From contig OY759511.1 of assembly GCA_963662395.1 (NCBI GenBank), positions 2,914,001 through 2,978,000 on the forward strand: a stretch of 64,000 bases of DNA, in the 5' to 3' direction. The notes under the pieces were generated by a model. That model was not told the origin of the DNA. It saw only the letters and a program-made list of their open reading frames with translations, and ran no database searches. Shown here piece after piece: positions 18,547 through 28,770 of this stretch (the first letter of the stretch is position 1; the number at the start of each line of letters is the position of its first letter). The stretch is from JAPOXR01 sp963662395. GTDB lineage: Bacteria > Pseudomonadota > Alphaproteobacteria > Rhodobacterales > Rhodobacteraceae. The translations under genes and the position numbers were made by a program.

Positions 18547-19487
18547 TCACGAGTTGTTCGGAATCCTGCTTGCACCACGGGGGGCGTCCACATACGTGAA
18601 GTGGACATGCCGGTGCCGGCGGCGGGCAAGCCATGCCCTGACCTTCTCCGTCTCGTGCGTCGCATGAGTGTCCATCACCAGGTGCACGTCCGGCCCGTCC
18701 GGCACCGCCGCCTCGACCTCCTCGAGGAAGCCGAGGAGACCCGTCGCGCCATGGCGCCCGAAGCACTTGCCGATCACCGCACCGGTGGCGACGTCGAGCG
18801 CGGCGAGAGGCGTTGTCGTGCCGTGGCGGGCATGGTCGCGGGTCCTCCGCTCGGCCACGCCCGGCGCCATCGGCAGGACCGGCTGCGTCCGGTCCGGCGC
18901 CCGGATCCGCGACTTCCCGCCGGTGCACGGGACGATGGCGCGGTCCGGCGGAGCCAGTCAGAGCCCCGTGATGTCCTGCACCTCGCCGGCGAGGGCGGGT
19001 CCGTGGACAGCCTGAACGTCCCGCTCCGGTGCGGCTTCAGGCCGAAAGCCGACCGGATCCGGTGCACGGTCGTGTGCGACACGCCCGTCTTCCCGGCCAT
19101 GCTCCGGACCGACCGGTGCGTCGCACCCTTCGGCATCGTGTCCGGCGTCCGGCCGGCGACCTCCGCCACCTTGTCGTCGGCCGCCATGCGGGGACGTCCG
19201 GAGCGGTGCTCGTCCGGGAGGCCCGGGATGCGCTTCCCGGCGAGGCGCCGGCGCCACTTGCCGAGCCTGTGCTCGTGCACGCCGATCCGCCCGGCGATCT
19301 GCCTGCTTCGCAGCCCCTCGGCGCACGGAAGGATGATCCTGCAGCGGTCGGACCGCGACCTCGGCGCCCTGTGCCTGCGGACATGCGCCTCGAGAAACCC
19401 GCGCTCCTCCCCGCTCGGCACCACTTCCACCGCCTTGCCTCTCGTCGAACCGCCTCCTGTTGATGTCACCTGCCGTTTTGATGGCAA
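18547..19487 (-). pseudogene. IS630-family transposase, frameshifted, C-terminus missing
   Basis: The N-terminal helix-turn-helix part reads well: RQIAGRIGVHEHRLGKWRRRL, GRPRMAADDKVAEV, ATHRSVRSMAGKTGVSHTTVHRI and FGLKPHRSGTFRLSTDP. After a frameshift near 18.9 kb the DDE part continues: MAPGVAERRTRDHARHGTTT, LAALDVATGAVIGKC, DVHLVMDTHATHE and RRHRHVHFTYVDAP. The last ~50 residues, with the final catalytic acid, are absent. A possible lost tail of an IS630 transposase lies beyond the next IS5 copy at 20.4 kb. Confidence 0.85.
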
Positions 19488-19503
19488 CTATCGTTACGGA
19501 AGA

Positions 19504-20369
19504 CTAGGGCCTGTTGACAATCATGTTGCCGCAACCACGCCACTGACGAGATGAATCGCCGCCGCGAAGCTGGCGTCGGTCTTGTCGTAGCGGGTCGCCA
19601 CTGCCCGGAACTCCCTGATCCTTGCGAAGAAATTCTCGATCCGGTGGCGCCACCGGTACATCTCCCGGTCATGCTCCCGGGGCACTGTCCGGTGGCACCT
19701 CGCGGGAATCACCGCCATCGCTCCGCTGTCCTCGATCGCCTCGATCAGCCACCCGGCACCCGATGCCTTGTCGCCGATGAGGGCCCCGTAGCGGAGATCC
19801 TCGAGAAGAGCCGGCACGCAGGCAAGGTCATGGGCCTGTCCGGGAAGGATCACGAAGCGCACCAGACAGCCAAGGGCGTCCACGATCTTGCTGGTCAGAC
19901 CTCCCCGGGAGCGGCCGATGCCCTGCCGGCAGGTCCCCCTTTTGCGCCGGCCGCCTTCTGGTGCGCCTGCACGATGGTGCCGCCGGCGAAGATGTATTCG
20001 AGGTCGAACTCATCCGGGGGCTCGTTGAATACCTGTTCGAAAATGCCCGAAAGCGCCCATCTGCGGAACCGCTTGAAGACACTGTTCCAGTTGCCGAAAT
20101 GCTCCGGAAGGTCGCGCCATGGCGATCCGGTGCGGATGCGCCACAGTACCGCCTCGAGAAACTGCCTGTTGTCTGCCGGGCGGCGCCGGGGTCGGTCGCC
20201 TTGCCGGGCAGCATGGGGCGGGTCCGCGCCCACATGGCGTCGGTGAGTACCGTCCTGTCTTCATTCATCCGTCATCTGCCTCACCTGCTCGTGCCGCCCT
20301 TCGGCGTGCGTTGCAGGGAAAATGGCATCGATTCGCCCGATTGGCAACCCGATTGTCAACAGGCCCTAG
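19504..20369 (-). mobile_element. IS5-family (IS427-type) element, copy 2, both ends present
   Basis: Bounded by a perfect 19-bp inverted repeat, CTAGGGCCTGTTGACAATC, at 19504-19522 and 20351-20369; insertion into CTAG with TA duplication is usual for the IS427 group. The minus-strand transposase is nearly complete but carries a frameshift near 19.89 kb, separating MPxLPGKATDPG...HFGNWNSVFKRFRRW...GTIVQAHQKAAGAKGG from VRFVILPGQAHDLACVPALL...RYDKTDASFAAAIHLVSGV. In IS427-type elements two frames may be joined by programmed frameshifting, so it could be barely functional. Confidence 0.88.
19521..20268 (-). pseudogene. IS427-type transposase of IS5 copy 2, split in two frames
   Basis: Upstream half 20268-19895 and downstream half 19883-19521 together cover a full transposase. 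The second catalytic region shows ALIGDKASGAGWL, where copy 1 and copy 3 keep KAFDA; loss of this Asp argues for inactivity. Confidence 0.75.
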
Positions 20370-20382
20370 TACCCCAACTTCA

Positions 20383-20515
20383 TTGAATTGATGGATACAG
20401 CGACTTCAGCTTGATCCGTGCGTTCTCGGTCCTGAACCGCCAGTTCACCGGTTTGGCCGATGCGTTGCGATTCTCCTCCCATGCACTGACCTCGCGTATC
20501 ATCGTCTCCCGGTCG
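20383..20515 (-). pseudogene. IS630-type transposase C-terminal fragment
   Basis: About 44 residues ending VSAWEENRNASAKPVNWRFRTENARIKLKSLYPSIQ, the characteristic tail of IS630-family transposases. Its upstream part is replaced by an unrelated transposase start. It directly abuts the right end of the IS5 copy. Confidence 0.6.
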
Positions 20516-20689
20516 GGCAAATGTACCGGCCCAGCAGCTCGAATAATCGCTGGCGGAAATCCTCGTCGCAACAGAGGTGTTGAAGTCCGATGAGCAGGGC
20601 TGGCAGACGTTCCTCGGTCCGGCATCGAGCCTGATGTCCGGGGTGCGAGCCTCGCCGAACATGTGCTGCGGATTGCGTGTCTGTCGCAT
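20516..20689 (-). pseudogene. ISNCY-like transposase, N-terminal fragment
   Basis: MRQTRNPQHMFGEARTPDIRLDAG, then after one frameshift ERLPALLIGLQHLCCDEDFRQRLFELL, is the opening of ISNCY-type transposases. It ends at about 20516, where an IS630-type tail begins, making a chimeric joint about 210 bp downstream of mepA. Confidence 0.55.
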
Positions 20690-20899
20690 GGCTGCCTCGC
20701 CAAGACTGGCCGAAATCGGCCCGATTGGCGGGAAAATCGACCAAACCGGCCTGTTCTCCCAGTTCCTCGCTCTGACACTACGGAAAAATAGCCAATCAAG
20801 TCAATCACTTGATGGGTTCTCTGGCGGGCACAGCTATGTTGCGGCGGCTTGCCAAAGTCGGATCAGGCAACGTCCCGCCAGGGAACTGGCTGGCAGCTG

Positions 20900-21811
20900 T
20901 CAGTCGGAGGCCAGCACCTGCATGCACTCGTCCGGCAGGTCGGCCATGGTGTAGTCCCGCACCCCCCGTCGCGGAACCGCCGGTTCCTCGGGGGGTTTCT
21001 TCAGGGCTTCCAGGTAGTCGGTGACCCACCAGCGCAGCGTGGCATCACAGCCATCTCCGCCATTGGAAAGCTCGGTAACGGTCGGGGTCTGGGTCACGCA
21101 GCCCGTCGAGCCCGGAGGACATTTCAGCCGTACGTGAAAATGGTAGTTGTGGCCGTAGAGCGGGCGGATCTTCTGCAGCCAGGCGCGGTCATTGCCGGCG
21201 CGCTCGCACACATCGATCTTGACCGCCGCCGCCACGAAGATCCGGTCGACCTGCGGATGGCTGGCCGCAGCCTTCAGAACCTGCATATGGGTGTCGGTCC
21301 AGTTGTCATTCACCCGGGTCTGGTCATTGGTCCGGACCGAGATCGAGGAGATCTCCTCCCGCTCGGCGCGAGAAAGCCGAAGGTTGTCCGGTGGCAGCAT
21401 CCAGATATCGACATCCAGCCCGATCTGGTGCGAACGATGGCCGGAGGTCATTGGACCTCCCCTTGGTTGCGACAGATCGCCGACATAGAGGCCCTTCCAG
21501 CCGAGATCGCGGGCCTCGCGGCTGAGATTGATCACATAGGTGATCAGCGCCGGGTGGCCCCAGTTGCGGTTTCGATTCAGCCGCATGGCCTGCCAGGTCG
21601 GGCCGGTCTCCGGCAACTCGATGGCGCCGGCCAGGCACCCCCTGGCGTAGCTGCCGACGGCGCCGGCATCCTGGGCCGACCCGGCGGCAAGCGCACCGAA
21701 GAGTCGGTTGGCCTTCGGTTCATTGCCCGCAGCCGGCGATGTCTGGGCGACCACCGCCATGGCCAGCACGGCAGCGATTCGTGCAAGGTCAGGAATTGTC
21801 TTTCCGATCAC
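20900..21811 (-). CDS. mepA: Penicillin-insensitive murein endopeptidase MepA
   Basis: About 303 residues. The GTG at 21811 is preferred over the TTG at 21832 because GGAAGGA lies just before it and a clean signal peptide results (IPDLARIAAVLAMAVVAQTSPAAG). A periplasmic zinc LAS-type peptidase that cleaves D-Ala-meso-DAP cross-links in peptidoglycan. Metal-site motifs are present: HRSHQIGLDVDIWM and YGHNYHFHVRLKCP. Its start lies within the last codons of the upstream transporter gene, so the two are coupled. Downstream come only IS fragments. Confidence 0.9.
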   Translation of the reverse strand: MIGKTIPDLARIAAVLAMAVVAQTSPAAGNEPKANRLFGALAAGSAQDAGAVGSYARGCLAGAIELPETGPTWQAMRLNRNRNWGHPALITYVINLSREARDLGWKGLYVGDLSQPRGGPMTSGHRSHQIGLDVDIWMLPPDNLRLSRAEREEISSISVRTNDQTRVNDNWTDTHMQVLKAAASHPQVDRIFVAAAVKIDVCERAGNDRAWLQKIRPLYGHNYHFHVRLKCPPGSTGCVTQTPTVTELSNGGDGCDATLRWWVTDYLEALKKPPEEPAVPRRGVRDYTMADLPDECMQVLASD

Positions 21812-23120
21812 CCAGGTATCCTTCCGGATCAACCATGTACATCAACAGAATGCCTGCAAGAAACAGCAAGATCAATGGCATTGCACCGATTCTCTGGTCA
21901 TCGAACACGCCGGTGGCGATGGCCACCAGCATCGGTGCCAGGAATGCCGTCGCCTTGCCAGACAAGGCGTAGAGGCCGAACGCCTCGGTCATTCGCCGCG
22001 GATTGGCCTGGATCACCATCATGGTGCGGGATGCCGCTTGCAGGATACCACCGCCAGCTCCGATCAGGCAGCCGCAGGCCAGGAATACCCGGTCGGCAAG
22101 CGGCGAGTCGGCGGCAACGGGGATGAAGAACACGACCTCGCGGGAGGTCGACAGGATGATCGCACAGGCAAAGGCCAGCAATGCAATGCAGAAGATGATG
22201 ACCCTGGCCGGGCCAAACCGGCGATCGGCAAACCCGCCGAGCCAGGAGAATATGGCACCGAAGACCAGCGAGACGGTTCCGAATACGCCGATATCGACGA
22301 TCGACCAGCCCAGCACTCCGGCGGCGTAGATGCCGCCAAATGCATAGAGTCCGCTCAACGCATCCCGGTAGAACATCGACGAGAGGAGAAAGGCCAGCAG
22401 GCTGCGTTGCCTCGGCAGGTTCCTGATGGTGGTGACCAGCCCCGAGACGGCGCCTTGCCCGGCCACCGTCGGCCCTTCCCTGACCCAGAGGAAGAATGGC
22501 ACCATGAATGCCAGGTACCAGATGGCGGTAAACGGACCGACGGCACGGGTTCCCTCGCGCATGGCCGGGTCCAGGCCGAGGACCGGCTCGGCACCGATGA
22601 GAGTCAGCCCGGAATCGTTTTCGGCCAGGAAGGCCAGCACCAGCAGCAATGCCAGCAACCCGCCGGCATATCCGAATGCCCATCCGGACCCCGAGATGAC
22701 GCCGATCTGCAATCGGTCGCCGAGGCCAGGCAGCATGGCGTTGGTGAAAATGGTGGAAAATTCGACTGCCAGCAGCCCGGCGCCGAATGCCACCAGGATC
22801 CATGCGACATGCGGTGACCCGGGAAGCGCCCACCAGAGCGAGCAGGCGGCGCCCGCATGGACGACCGAGAAGCCGGCCACCCAGCGCAGCCGCGAGCCGC
22901 TGGCATCGGCCATCGAGCCGAGCAGGGGAGCCAGCAGGGCGACCAGCACGCCCACACCGGCCAGCATCCACCCCCAGTATTCCTGGCCGCGCACGCTGTC
23001 GTCGACAATGGCCGAGGTGAAATAGGGGCCGAAGATGAAGGTCAGCAACAGGGTCAGATAGGGCTGGCTGGCCCAGTCGAAGAACATCCAGCCCCAGACT
23101 TTCCTGCCGGGTTTGGTCAT
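21789..23120 (-). CDS. MFS transporter, UMF1 (Atg22-like) family
   Basis: 443 residues with about 12 hydrophobic segments. The opening WGWMFFDWASQPYLTLLLTFIFGPYF is typical of the UMF1/Atg22-like branch of the major facilitator superfamily, inner-membrane transporters of mostly unknown substrate (amino acids suspected from the fungal relative). A second hallmark, DALSGLYAFGGIYAAGVLGWS, is in the middle. It is the first gene of a two-gene unit with mepA and is divergent from the DNA methyltransferase. Confidence 0.88.
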   Translation of the reverse strand: MTKPGRKVWGWMFFDWASQPYLTLLLTFIFGPYFTSAIVDDSVRGQEYWGWMLAGVGVLVALLAPLLGSMADASGSRLRWVAGFSVVHAGAACSLWWALPGSPHVAWILVAFGAGLLAVEFSTIFTNAMLPGLGDRLQIGVISGSGWAFGYAGGLLALLLVLAFLAENDSGLTLIGAEPVLGLDPAMREGTRAVGPFTAIWYLAFMVPFFLWVREGPTVAGQGAVSGLVTTIRNLPRQRSLLAFLLSSMFYRDALSGLYAFGGIYAAGVLGWSIVDIGVFGTVSLVFGAIFSWLGGFADRRFGPARVIIFCIALLAFACAIILSTSREVVFFIPVAADSPLADRVFLACGCLIGAGGGILQAASRTMMVIQANPRRMTEAFGLYALSGKATAFLAPMLVAIATGVFDDQRIGAMPLILLFLAGILLMYMVDPEGYLGDRKDNS

Positions 23121-23268
23121 TGGCGAAATCCTGAACTGTCTCTCCCGTGGCGGAGAGAGTCGGTGCCACGGGCTGAAATCCCGCTGCCTGATGCAGGACA
23201 GTATGGTGGCCGGACTGCGTCTTCAAGCAGCATGGTCGGGGCACTGGCGGCCTGTCGAGGAAATCCGT

Positions 23269-24531
23269 ATGCGTGCTTCCAGGCGCAGCCCGCAGGTGCC
23301 AATGGAACAACTCTCTCTTTTTCCCGCCCCGGCATATCACGAAACCGCAAGCGGGTTCGTGTACAGCATCGTCCGGTTCGAGGAATTCGGCCGGCGAACG
23401 ATGACCGAGGTGGCCGACGGCATCACCTATCACGTGAACGAGTTCTGGACATCGGGCCAGCGCCGGTCGCATTCGATCCACGAGATTTCCTACCGGGCAT
23501 GTTTCAAGGCGCAGCTTCCGGCATTCTTCATTACCCGCCTGACCAGGCCGGACGAGGCGGTGCATGATCCCTTCATGGGAAGGGGCACGACCCTGGTCGA
23601 GGCGGCGCTCACGGGAAGGCGGTGCTGCGGCAATGACATCAACCCGCTCTCGGTGTTCCTGACCCGCCCGCGCCTCAGGCCGATCCGCCTTGCCGATGTT
23701 GCCGAGTCCCTGCGGACAATTGACTGGCAGCGCGGCGACATCGGCAAGGCGGAGTTGCTGGCATTCTACCATCCGGCAACGCTCCGCCAACTCGAGGCGC
23801 TGCGGCTGTGGCTCGGCGAAAGGGCACCGCCCGGTGGCGATATGCCGGACCCGGTCACCGACTGGATCCGGATGGTGGCGCTGAACCGCCTGTCCGGCCA
23901 TTCTCCGGGGTTCTTTTCCGGGCGTTCGATGCCGCCAAACCAGGCGGTGTCGATCAAGGCGCAGCATTCGATCAACCGGAGGCTCGGTATCTCGCCACCG
24001 GAGAAGGACGTGGCCGGGCTCATTCTCCGCAAGACCCGCTCCCTCCTGCGCAACGGCCAGGTATCGTCGCCCGCCATCAGCCAGCTATTCACCGGACCGG
24101 CCTGGGACACGCCTTGTATCGAGGATGCCTCGATCGACCTGGTGGTGACCTCGCCGCCATTCCTGGACGTTGTCCAGTATGCCGCCGACAACTGGCTTCG
24201 CTGCTGGTTTGCCGACATTGACCCGGACGAGGTGGAGTTGTCGATGCACGGAAGCGTGGAGGCGTGGACGGCGATGGTGGCTTCAGTCCTGGCCGAACAG
24301 GCCCGCATAGTGCGGCCTGGTGGCTGGGTTGCCTTCGAGGTCGGTGAGGTTCGCCGAGGCCGGGTGCTGCTCGAGAAGCTGGTCTGGCAGGCGGCAGGCC
24401 AGCTTCCCTTCCGGCGGGTCGGCGTCATGGTCAATGACCAGGAATTCACCAAGACTGCCAATTGCTGGGGTGTCGCCAACCGGTCGAAGGGCACCAACAC
24501 CAACCGGATCGTACTGCTGCACCGGCAATAG
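23269..24531 (+). CDS. Orphan DNA methyltransferase (N6-adenine or N4-cytosine)
   Basis: 420 residues from ATG 23269, supported by GAGGAA 7 bp upstream; a second ATG at 23302 is possible. The SAM-binding motif DPFMGRGTTLVEAAL comes first, and the catalytic TSPPF (in VVTSPPFLDVVQYAADNWLR) follows about 190 residues later. That order is the reverse of common beta-class enzymes such as CcrM. A large intervening region probably holds the target-recognition part. No restriction gene is adjacent, so it is an orphan. It could be a regulatory methylase or the relic of a restriction system. Confidence 0.85.
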   Translation: MRASRRSPQVPMEQLSLFPAPAYHETASGFVYSIVRFEEFGRRTMTEVADGITYHVNEFWTSGQRRSHSIHEISYRACFKAQLPAFFITRLTRPDEAVHDPFMGRGTTLVEAALTGRRCCGNDINPLSVFLTRPRLRPIRLADVAESLRTIDWQRGDIGKAELLAFYHPATLRQLEALRLWLGERAPPGGDMPDPVTDWIRMVALNRLSGHSPGFFSGRSMPPNQAVSIKAQHSINRRLGISPPEKDVAGLILRKTRSLLRNGQVSSPAISQLFTGPAWDTPCIEDASIDLVVTSPPFLDVVQYAADNWLRCWFADIDPDEVELSMHGSVEAWTAMVASVLAEQARIVRPGGWVAFEVGEVRRGRVLLEKLVWQAAGQLPFRRVGVMVNDQEFTKTANCWGVANRSKGTNTNRIVLLHRQ

Positions 24532-24699
24532 GAACTGTCCGCCTGCCGGATGCCGCCGCCCGACCGGTCCGGCTTCGACGGCCGATGACGCGATTATGTC
24601 ATTGAACCGCAAAATCATCCTGCATTAATGATGGTGCGCGCGCAGCCTGTCGGGCTGCACGGATCCAATGCAACGCAAACTCAAGATCTGGAGAGCAAA

Positions 24700-26901
24700 G
24701 TGGACGGAGCACCTGTTGATGATGCCGGCAAATGCCCGGTCATGCACAGCGACCGGCGCTGGACGGCGACCGGCAGCATAGCCAATCGCCATTGGTGGCC
24801 AAATCAGCTGAACCTGAAGATCCTCGGAACAAATACGCAGTCGGGGGTGCCGGCGGAAGATTACGCCTCGGAATTCGAAGTGCTTGACCTTGCGGCTTTG
24901 CAGGCGGACCTCCATGCCCTGATGACCGACAGCCAGGAGTGGTGGCCGGCTGATTACGGGCATTACGGACCGCTGTTCATCCGCATGGCCTGGCACAGTG
25001 CCGGGACTTACCGGATCCAGGATGGACGGGGTGGCGGGTCGACCGGCACCCAGCGATTTGCACCGCTGAACAGCTGGCCGGACAATGCCAATCTGGACAA
25101 GGCAAGGCGGTTGCTGTGGCCGATCAAGCAGAAATACGGGCGGCGGATTTCATGGGCCGACCTGATGATACTGGCCGGCAATTGTGCACTGGAATCGATG
25201 GGACTCAAGACCTGGGGATTCGCCGGCGGCCGCGAGGATGTCAGCGAGCCGGAGGAGGACATCTACTGGGGGCCGGAGACCGAATGGCTGGATGACCAGC
25301 GCTACAGCGGCGAGCGCCAGCTCGACAACCCGCTCGGCGCGGTGCAGATGGGGTTGATCTATGTCAATCCGGAAGGGCCGAACGGCAATCCGGACCCGCT
25401 GGCCGCCGCCCACGACATCCGGGAGACATTCGGCCGCATGGCCATGAATGATGTCGAAACGGTGGCGCTGATCGCCGGCGGCCACACCTTTGGCAAGTGC
25501 CACGGTGCTGGCGATGCCGGGCATGTCGGGCCGGAGCCGGAAGGTGCCAGCCTGGAGGAACAGGGGCTTGGCTGGACCAGCAGCTTCAAGAGTGGCAAGG
25601 GTATCAACAGCATCACCAGCGGTCTCGAAGGGGCCTGGACCCCCAACCCGACGAGCTGGGATAACGGCTTTTTCGACATGTTGTTCGGATATGAGTGGGA
25701 GCTGACCAAAAGCCCTGCCGGTGCCTGCCAGTGGACACCAAAGGACGTGGCCGACCGCGACCTGGTGTCGGCTCCGGACGGCGCCGGCAAACGGGGCCCG
25801 ACCATCATGCTGACCACCGACCTGTCACTGCGTTTCGATCCGGTCTACGAGCCGATATCACGCCGCTTTCACGCTGACCCGGAGGCGTTTGCCGAGGAAT
25901 TTGCCAGGGCCTGGTACAAGCTGACCCACCGGGATCTCGGGCCGCATTGCTGTGGGCTGGGTGCGCTGGTTCCGGCCGAGCCGGAAATCTGGCAGGATCC
26001 GGTGCCGGCGGTCGATCATCCGCTCATCGGGCCGGACGACGCGGCGTCGCTGAAGAAGCAGATCCTCGGCTCCGGGCATTCGGTCCAGGAACTGGTGCGG
26101 GTGGCCTGGGCATCGGCGTCGACATTCCGTGGCACCGACCGGCGCGGCGGTGCCAACGGGGCGAGGATTCGCCTGGAGCCGCAACGGGGCTGGGAGGTCA
26201 ACGACCCGTCCGAACTGGGCGGAATCCTGTCGTCGCTCGAACGGATCCAGGCCTCCTTCAACGCGGCTGAACCCGATGGACGGCAGGTCTCGCTTGCCGA
26301 TCTCATCGTGCTCGCCGGCTGTGCGGCCGTCGAGAAAGCAGCAAGCGACGGCGGATACGAGGTCGAGGTTCCCTTCACTCCCGGCCGGACCGATGCCTCC
26401 GACGAACAGACCGATGCCGAATCCTTCGCGGTGCTGGAGCCGAGATCGGACGGTTTTCGCAACTTCATGGGGGCGAACCAGCCGGAGGCGGAAGCGGAGA
26501 TGCTGGTCGACCGGGCACATCTGCTCACGCTCACCGCCGCCGAGATGACCGTCCTGGTTGGCGGCCTGCGCGCCATCGGCGCCAATGCCGGCGGATCGCC
26601 GCACGGGATATTGACGGAACGTGCCGGAGTGCTCAGCAATGACTTCTTCGTCAATCTTCTCGACATGTCGACCGAATGGGTCCGGTCACCGGACCAGGAA
26701 GGCGTTCATGAAGGGAGGGACCGGAAGAGCGGAGCGCTGAAATGGACCGCCACTGCCGTCGACCTGGTATTCGGCTCGAATGCGCAGTTGCGCGGCTTGG
26801 CCGAGATCCATGCCTGCAATGATGCACCTGCCAGATTCGTGCAGGAATTCGTGGCGGCCTGGACCAAGGTGATGAACCTGGACCGCTTCGACCTGGCCTG
26901 A
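24700..26901 (+). CDS. katG: Catalase-peroxidase KatG
   Basis: About 733 residues. The frame opens at 24628, but the GTG at 24700 has GGAGAG just upstream and gives the usual length. Bifunctional haem enzyme that removes hydrogen peroxide. The distal active site RMAWHSAGTYR, the MGLIYVNPEGPNGNPDP loop with the adduct Tyr, and the proximal haem ligand in ALIAGGHTFGKCHG are all present. The degenerate C-terminal domain is complete. A strong hairpin follows the stop. No oxyR gene is nearby. Confidence 0.95.
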   Translation: MDGAPVDDAGKCPVMHSDRRWTATGSIANRHWWPNQLNLKILGTNTQSGVPAEDYASEFEVLDLAALQADLHALMTDSQEWWPADYGHYGPLFIRMAWHSAGTYRIQDGRGGGSTGTQRFAPLNSWPDNANLDKARRLLWPIKQKYGRRISWADLMILAGNCALESMGLKTWGFAGGREDVSEPEEDIYWGPETEWLDDQRYSGERQLDNPLGAVQMGLIYVNPEGPNGNPDPLAAAHDIRETFGRMAMNDVETVALIAGGHTFGKCHGAGDAGHVGPEPEGASLEEQGLGWTSSFKSGKGINSITSGLEGAWTPNPTSWDNGFFDMLFGYEWELTKSPAGACQWTPKDVADRDLVSAPDGAGKRGPTIMLTTDLSLRFDPVYEPISRRFHADPEAFAEEFARAWYKLTHRDLGPHCCGLGALVPAEPEIWQDPVPAVDHPLIGPDDAASLKKQILGSGHSVQELVRVAWASASTFRGTDRRGGANGARIRLEPQRGWEVNDPSELGGILSSLERIQASFNAAEPDGRQVSLADLIVLAGCAAVEKAASDGGYEVEVPFTPGRTDASDEQTDAESFAVLEPRSDGFRNFMGANQPEAEAEMLVDRAHLLTLTAAEMTVLVGGLRAIGANAGGSPHGILTERAGVLSNDFFVNLLDMSTEWVRSPDQEGVHEGRDRKSGALKWTATAVDLVFGSNAQLRGLAEIHACNDAPARFVQEFVAAWTKVMNLDRFDLA

Positions 26902-26917
26902 CCGGGACCTGACATGT

Positions 26918-26943
26918 GAAGGCAGCCGGTATCGGCTGCCTTC
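26918..26943 (+). terminator. Hairpin after katG
   Basis: A perfect 11-bp stem, GAAGGCAGCCG / CGGCTGCCTTC, with loop GTAT, 16 bp after the katG stop. No T-run follows, so it may act as a weak terminator or an RNA-end stabiliser. Confidence 0.7.
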
Positions 26944-27415
26944 GGCCGCTGAAACCCGATCCCGGGGGCCTGACACCCCGGCCTTCCCACGGCGAGACCC
27001 ATTATCGCTGGCAGGTGAGAAGTCGTATTCGCGAGCCGGGGCCTGCCATTGGGCAGAAAACGCCGGTTTTGTTGACTTGATCACCAATTCTTGCAGAAAA
27101 AGATGCTCGGGTTGAACTCGCTCTCTCGACAAGCAGGCGTCGCCGAGATTTCGGATCCACCCGAGATGGGTCTCGGCAGGCCAAGGATGGTGAATCCATC
27201 ATGGATGGCCCCTGGACCGGGAATATCAAGTGCTGAAGACCCGTGCTTTTCAAACTTCGGGCTGAGCGAAGCAAGGCAACACAGCGGGGAACTCTTCATC
27301 AACACCCCCGAAACCGGCCATGCCTTTCAGGACTGCAGGAGCAGACCCTTCGTGCCGACAGGGATTCCGGCATGGCGCATCTGTTGCCCAACAGCGCCGG
27401 AAATGGATCAAGGCC
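26944..27415. other. Gap of about 470 bp, nothing recognised
   Basis: No ORF gives a recognisable product. It probably holds the promoter region of the ATPase pseudogene that follows. Confidence 0.4.
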
Positions 27416-28170
27416 ATGCCAGTTGAATTTTCCGTGGAGAACCGCCGCACGTTCCGCGAGAAACAGACGTTTTCGATGGTCGCCAGCTCGGCTACCGAGC
27501 GAACCGGTCCGGGCCACGTGATTGATACCGGGTTTTCCGCCATGCCTTGCGTTCTGCGCCAGGCCTGTCTTTTTGGCTCCAATGGCTCTGGACAGTCGTC
27601 GCTGATCGACGCCATGGCATTCATGTTCAGGCTCGTTGCGCAATTCCTTTCGCAATGACGCAGGTGACGACATCAAGATGGAACCAATTCTCTTCCACAG
27701 CGAATGGCGCGGCTAACCGTCGGAATTCGAGGCGATATTCATCCACGAGGACACGCTGTATCAGTATGGCTTTGTCCTGACCCGCAAGCGGGTGACTGAA
27801 GAATGGCTCTTTGTCCACCCCAAACAAACCGGTCGTCGGCGCTCGCTGTTCTCCCGCACCTACAATGCAGAAACGGACAGCCATGACCGGGCCATCAACG
27901 ACGCCCATATCAAGGGCGAGCGTGACAGCCGGAAAGCTCAGACCCGTCCTGAGTCACTCTTCCTGAGCACGGCAGTACAGTTGAATGCTGAAGGGCTGAA
28001 AGAGGCTCATGCGTGGCTGTCGAGACGTTTCAGAACGCTTCCTTCCCTACAGGAGGAGCGATATGCCGGGTACACCGCAAGCCGGCTCGAGGAAGAGGTG
28101 TGGAAGAACAAGGTAATCGGTTTCCTCAAGCGCACAGATATTTCCTTGCATGACATCGAAGTCAAGACAA
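27416..28170 (+). pseudogene. AAA ATPase of abortive-infection type (AAA_15), broken
   Basis: Starts MPVEFSVENRRTFREKQTFSMVASS, the typical opening of AAA_15/AbiLii-like ATPases. The P-loop reads FGSNGSGQSSLIDAMAF: the essential lysine of GxxGxGKS is glutamine. Frame is lost twice at about 27.64-27.79 kb and then resumes (VTEEWLFVHPKQTGRRRSLFSRTYNAETDS...RTLPSLQEE...VIGFLKRTDISLHDIEV). The C-terminal half, with Walker B, is absent. An old inactivated defence gene. Confidence 0.85.
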
Positions 28171-28770
28171 CGATTGATAGGCCGAGGGGGCGCCCGGGCT
28201 GCGCCCGAATTCGGGCAGTCCGGCGCCGGCGATCTCGCGCCGCCGGACCTCGCCTCCTTCCCGCCGGCAGGCGGTGCAGCCCCTGCGCCGCCGGATGACC
28301 GGCGGATGCAGTTTCGCATCCTTCGCCGGCAGCCTTGCCGGATACCGGGCCGCGTCCCGGTCGCGGCATTCCTTCGTCCCGTGGTTCCGTTCCATGCCTG
28401 CCTCTCCTGCTCTTCCTGGCCCGCACGGACAGGCGGCAGTGTTACCCGGCCGTCCCGGCCGTGCCGGATGCGGGCATTCGGGGATATCGGGGACGGCAAT
28501 GCAAGCCGGAGGGCGCAGGGCAGAGGCTCAACGGGGGCCGAATCAGGCCAGACAACAAGAATGGATCACACTCTCCCCGACCCTTACGCCGCTGCGGCGC
28601 TCCAGGTAGATGGTGAACGGTCCAATGCAAGACCTCATCAACATCACGAAAGCAAGCCCGCCAATCAGAAGCAGAAATACAATGAGTGAGTCCCTCCAGT
28701 TGCACAGACCTGACTGTCATTGACGAGCCTCCATGAAGGGTGGCCACGGAGCGCCTGGGCAAATCCGCCA
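28171..28770. other. GC-rich gap with one doubtful small ORF
   Basis: A minus-strand ORF (28395-28162, 77 codons) has GGAGAGG before its ATG and a CTACRRE segment, but no family was recognised; it may be a transposon remnant. Otherwise nothing supportable. Confidence 0.35.

Noticed and set aside
17471..18928. 485-codon minus-strand ORF
   Set aside because: Antisense to the IS1111-like remnant; only its first ~30 codons overlap IS630 sequence in a wrong frame.
21898..23967. 689-codon minus-strand ORF
   Set aside because: Shadow of the UMF1 transporter and of the methyltransferase gene; composition typical of an off-frame reading.
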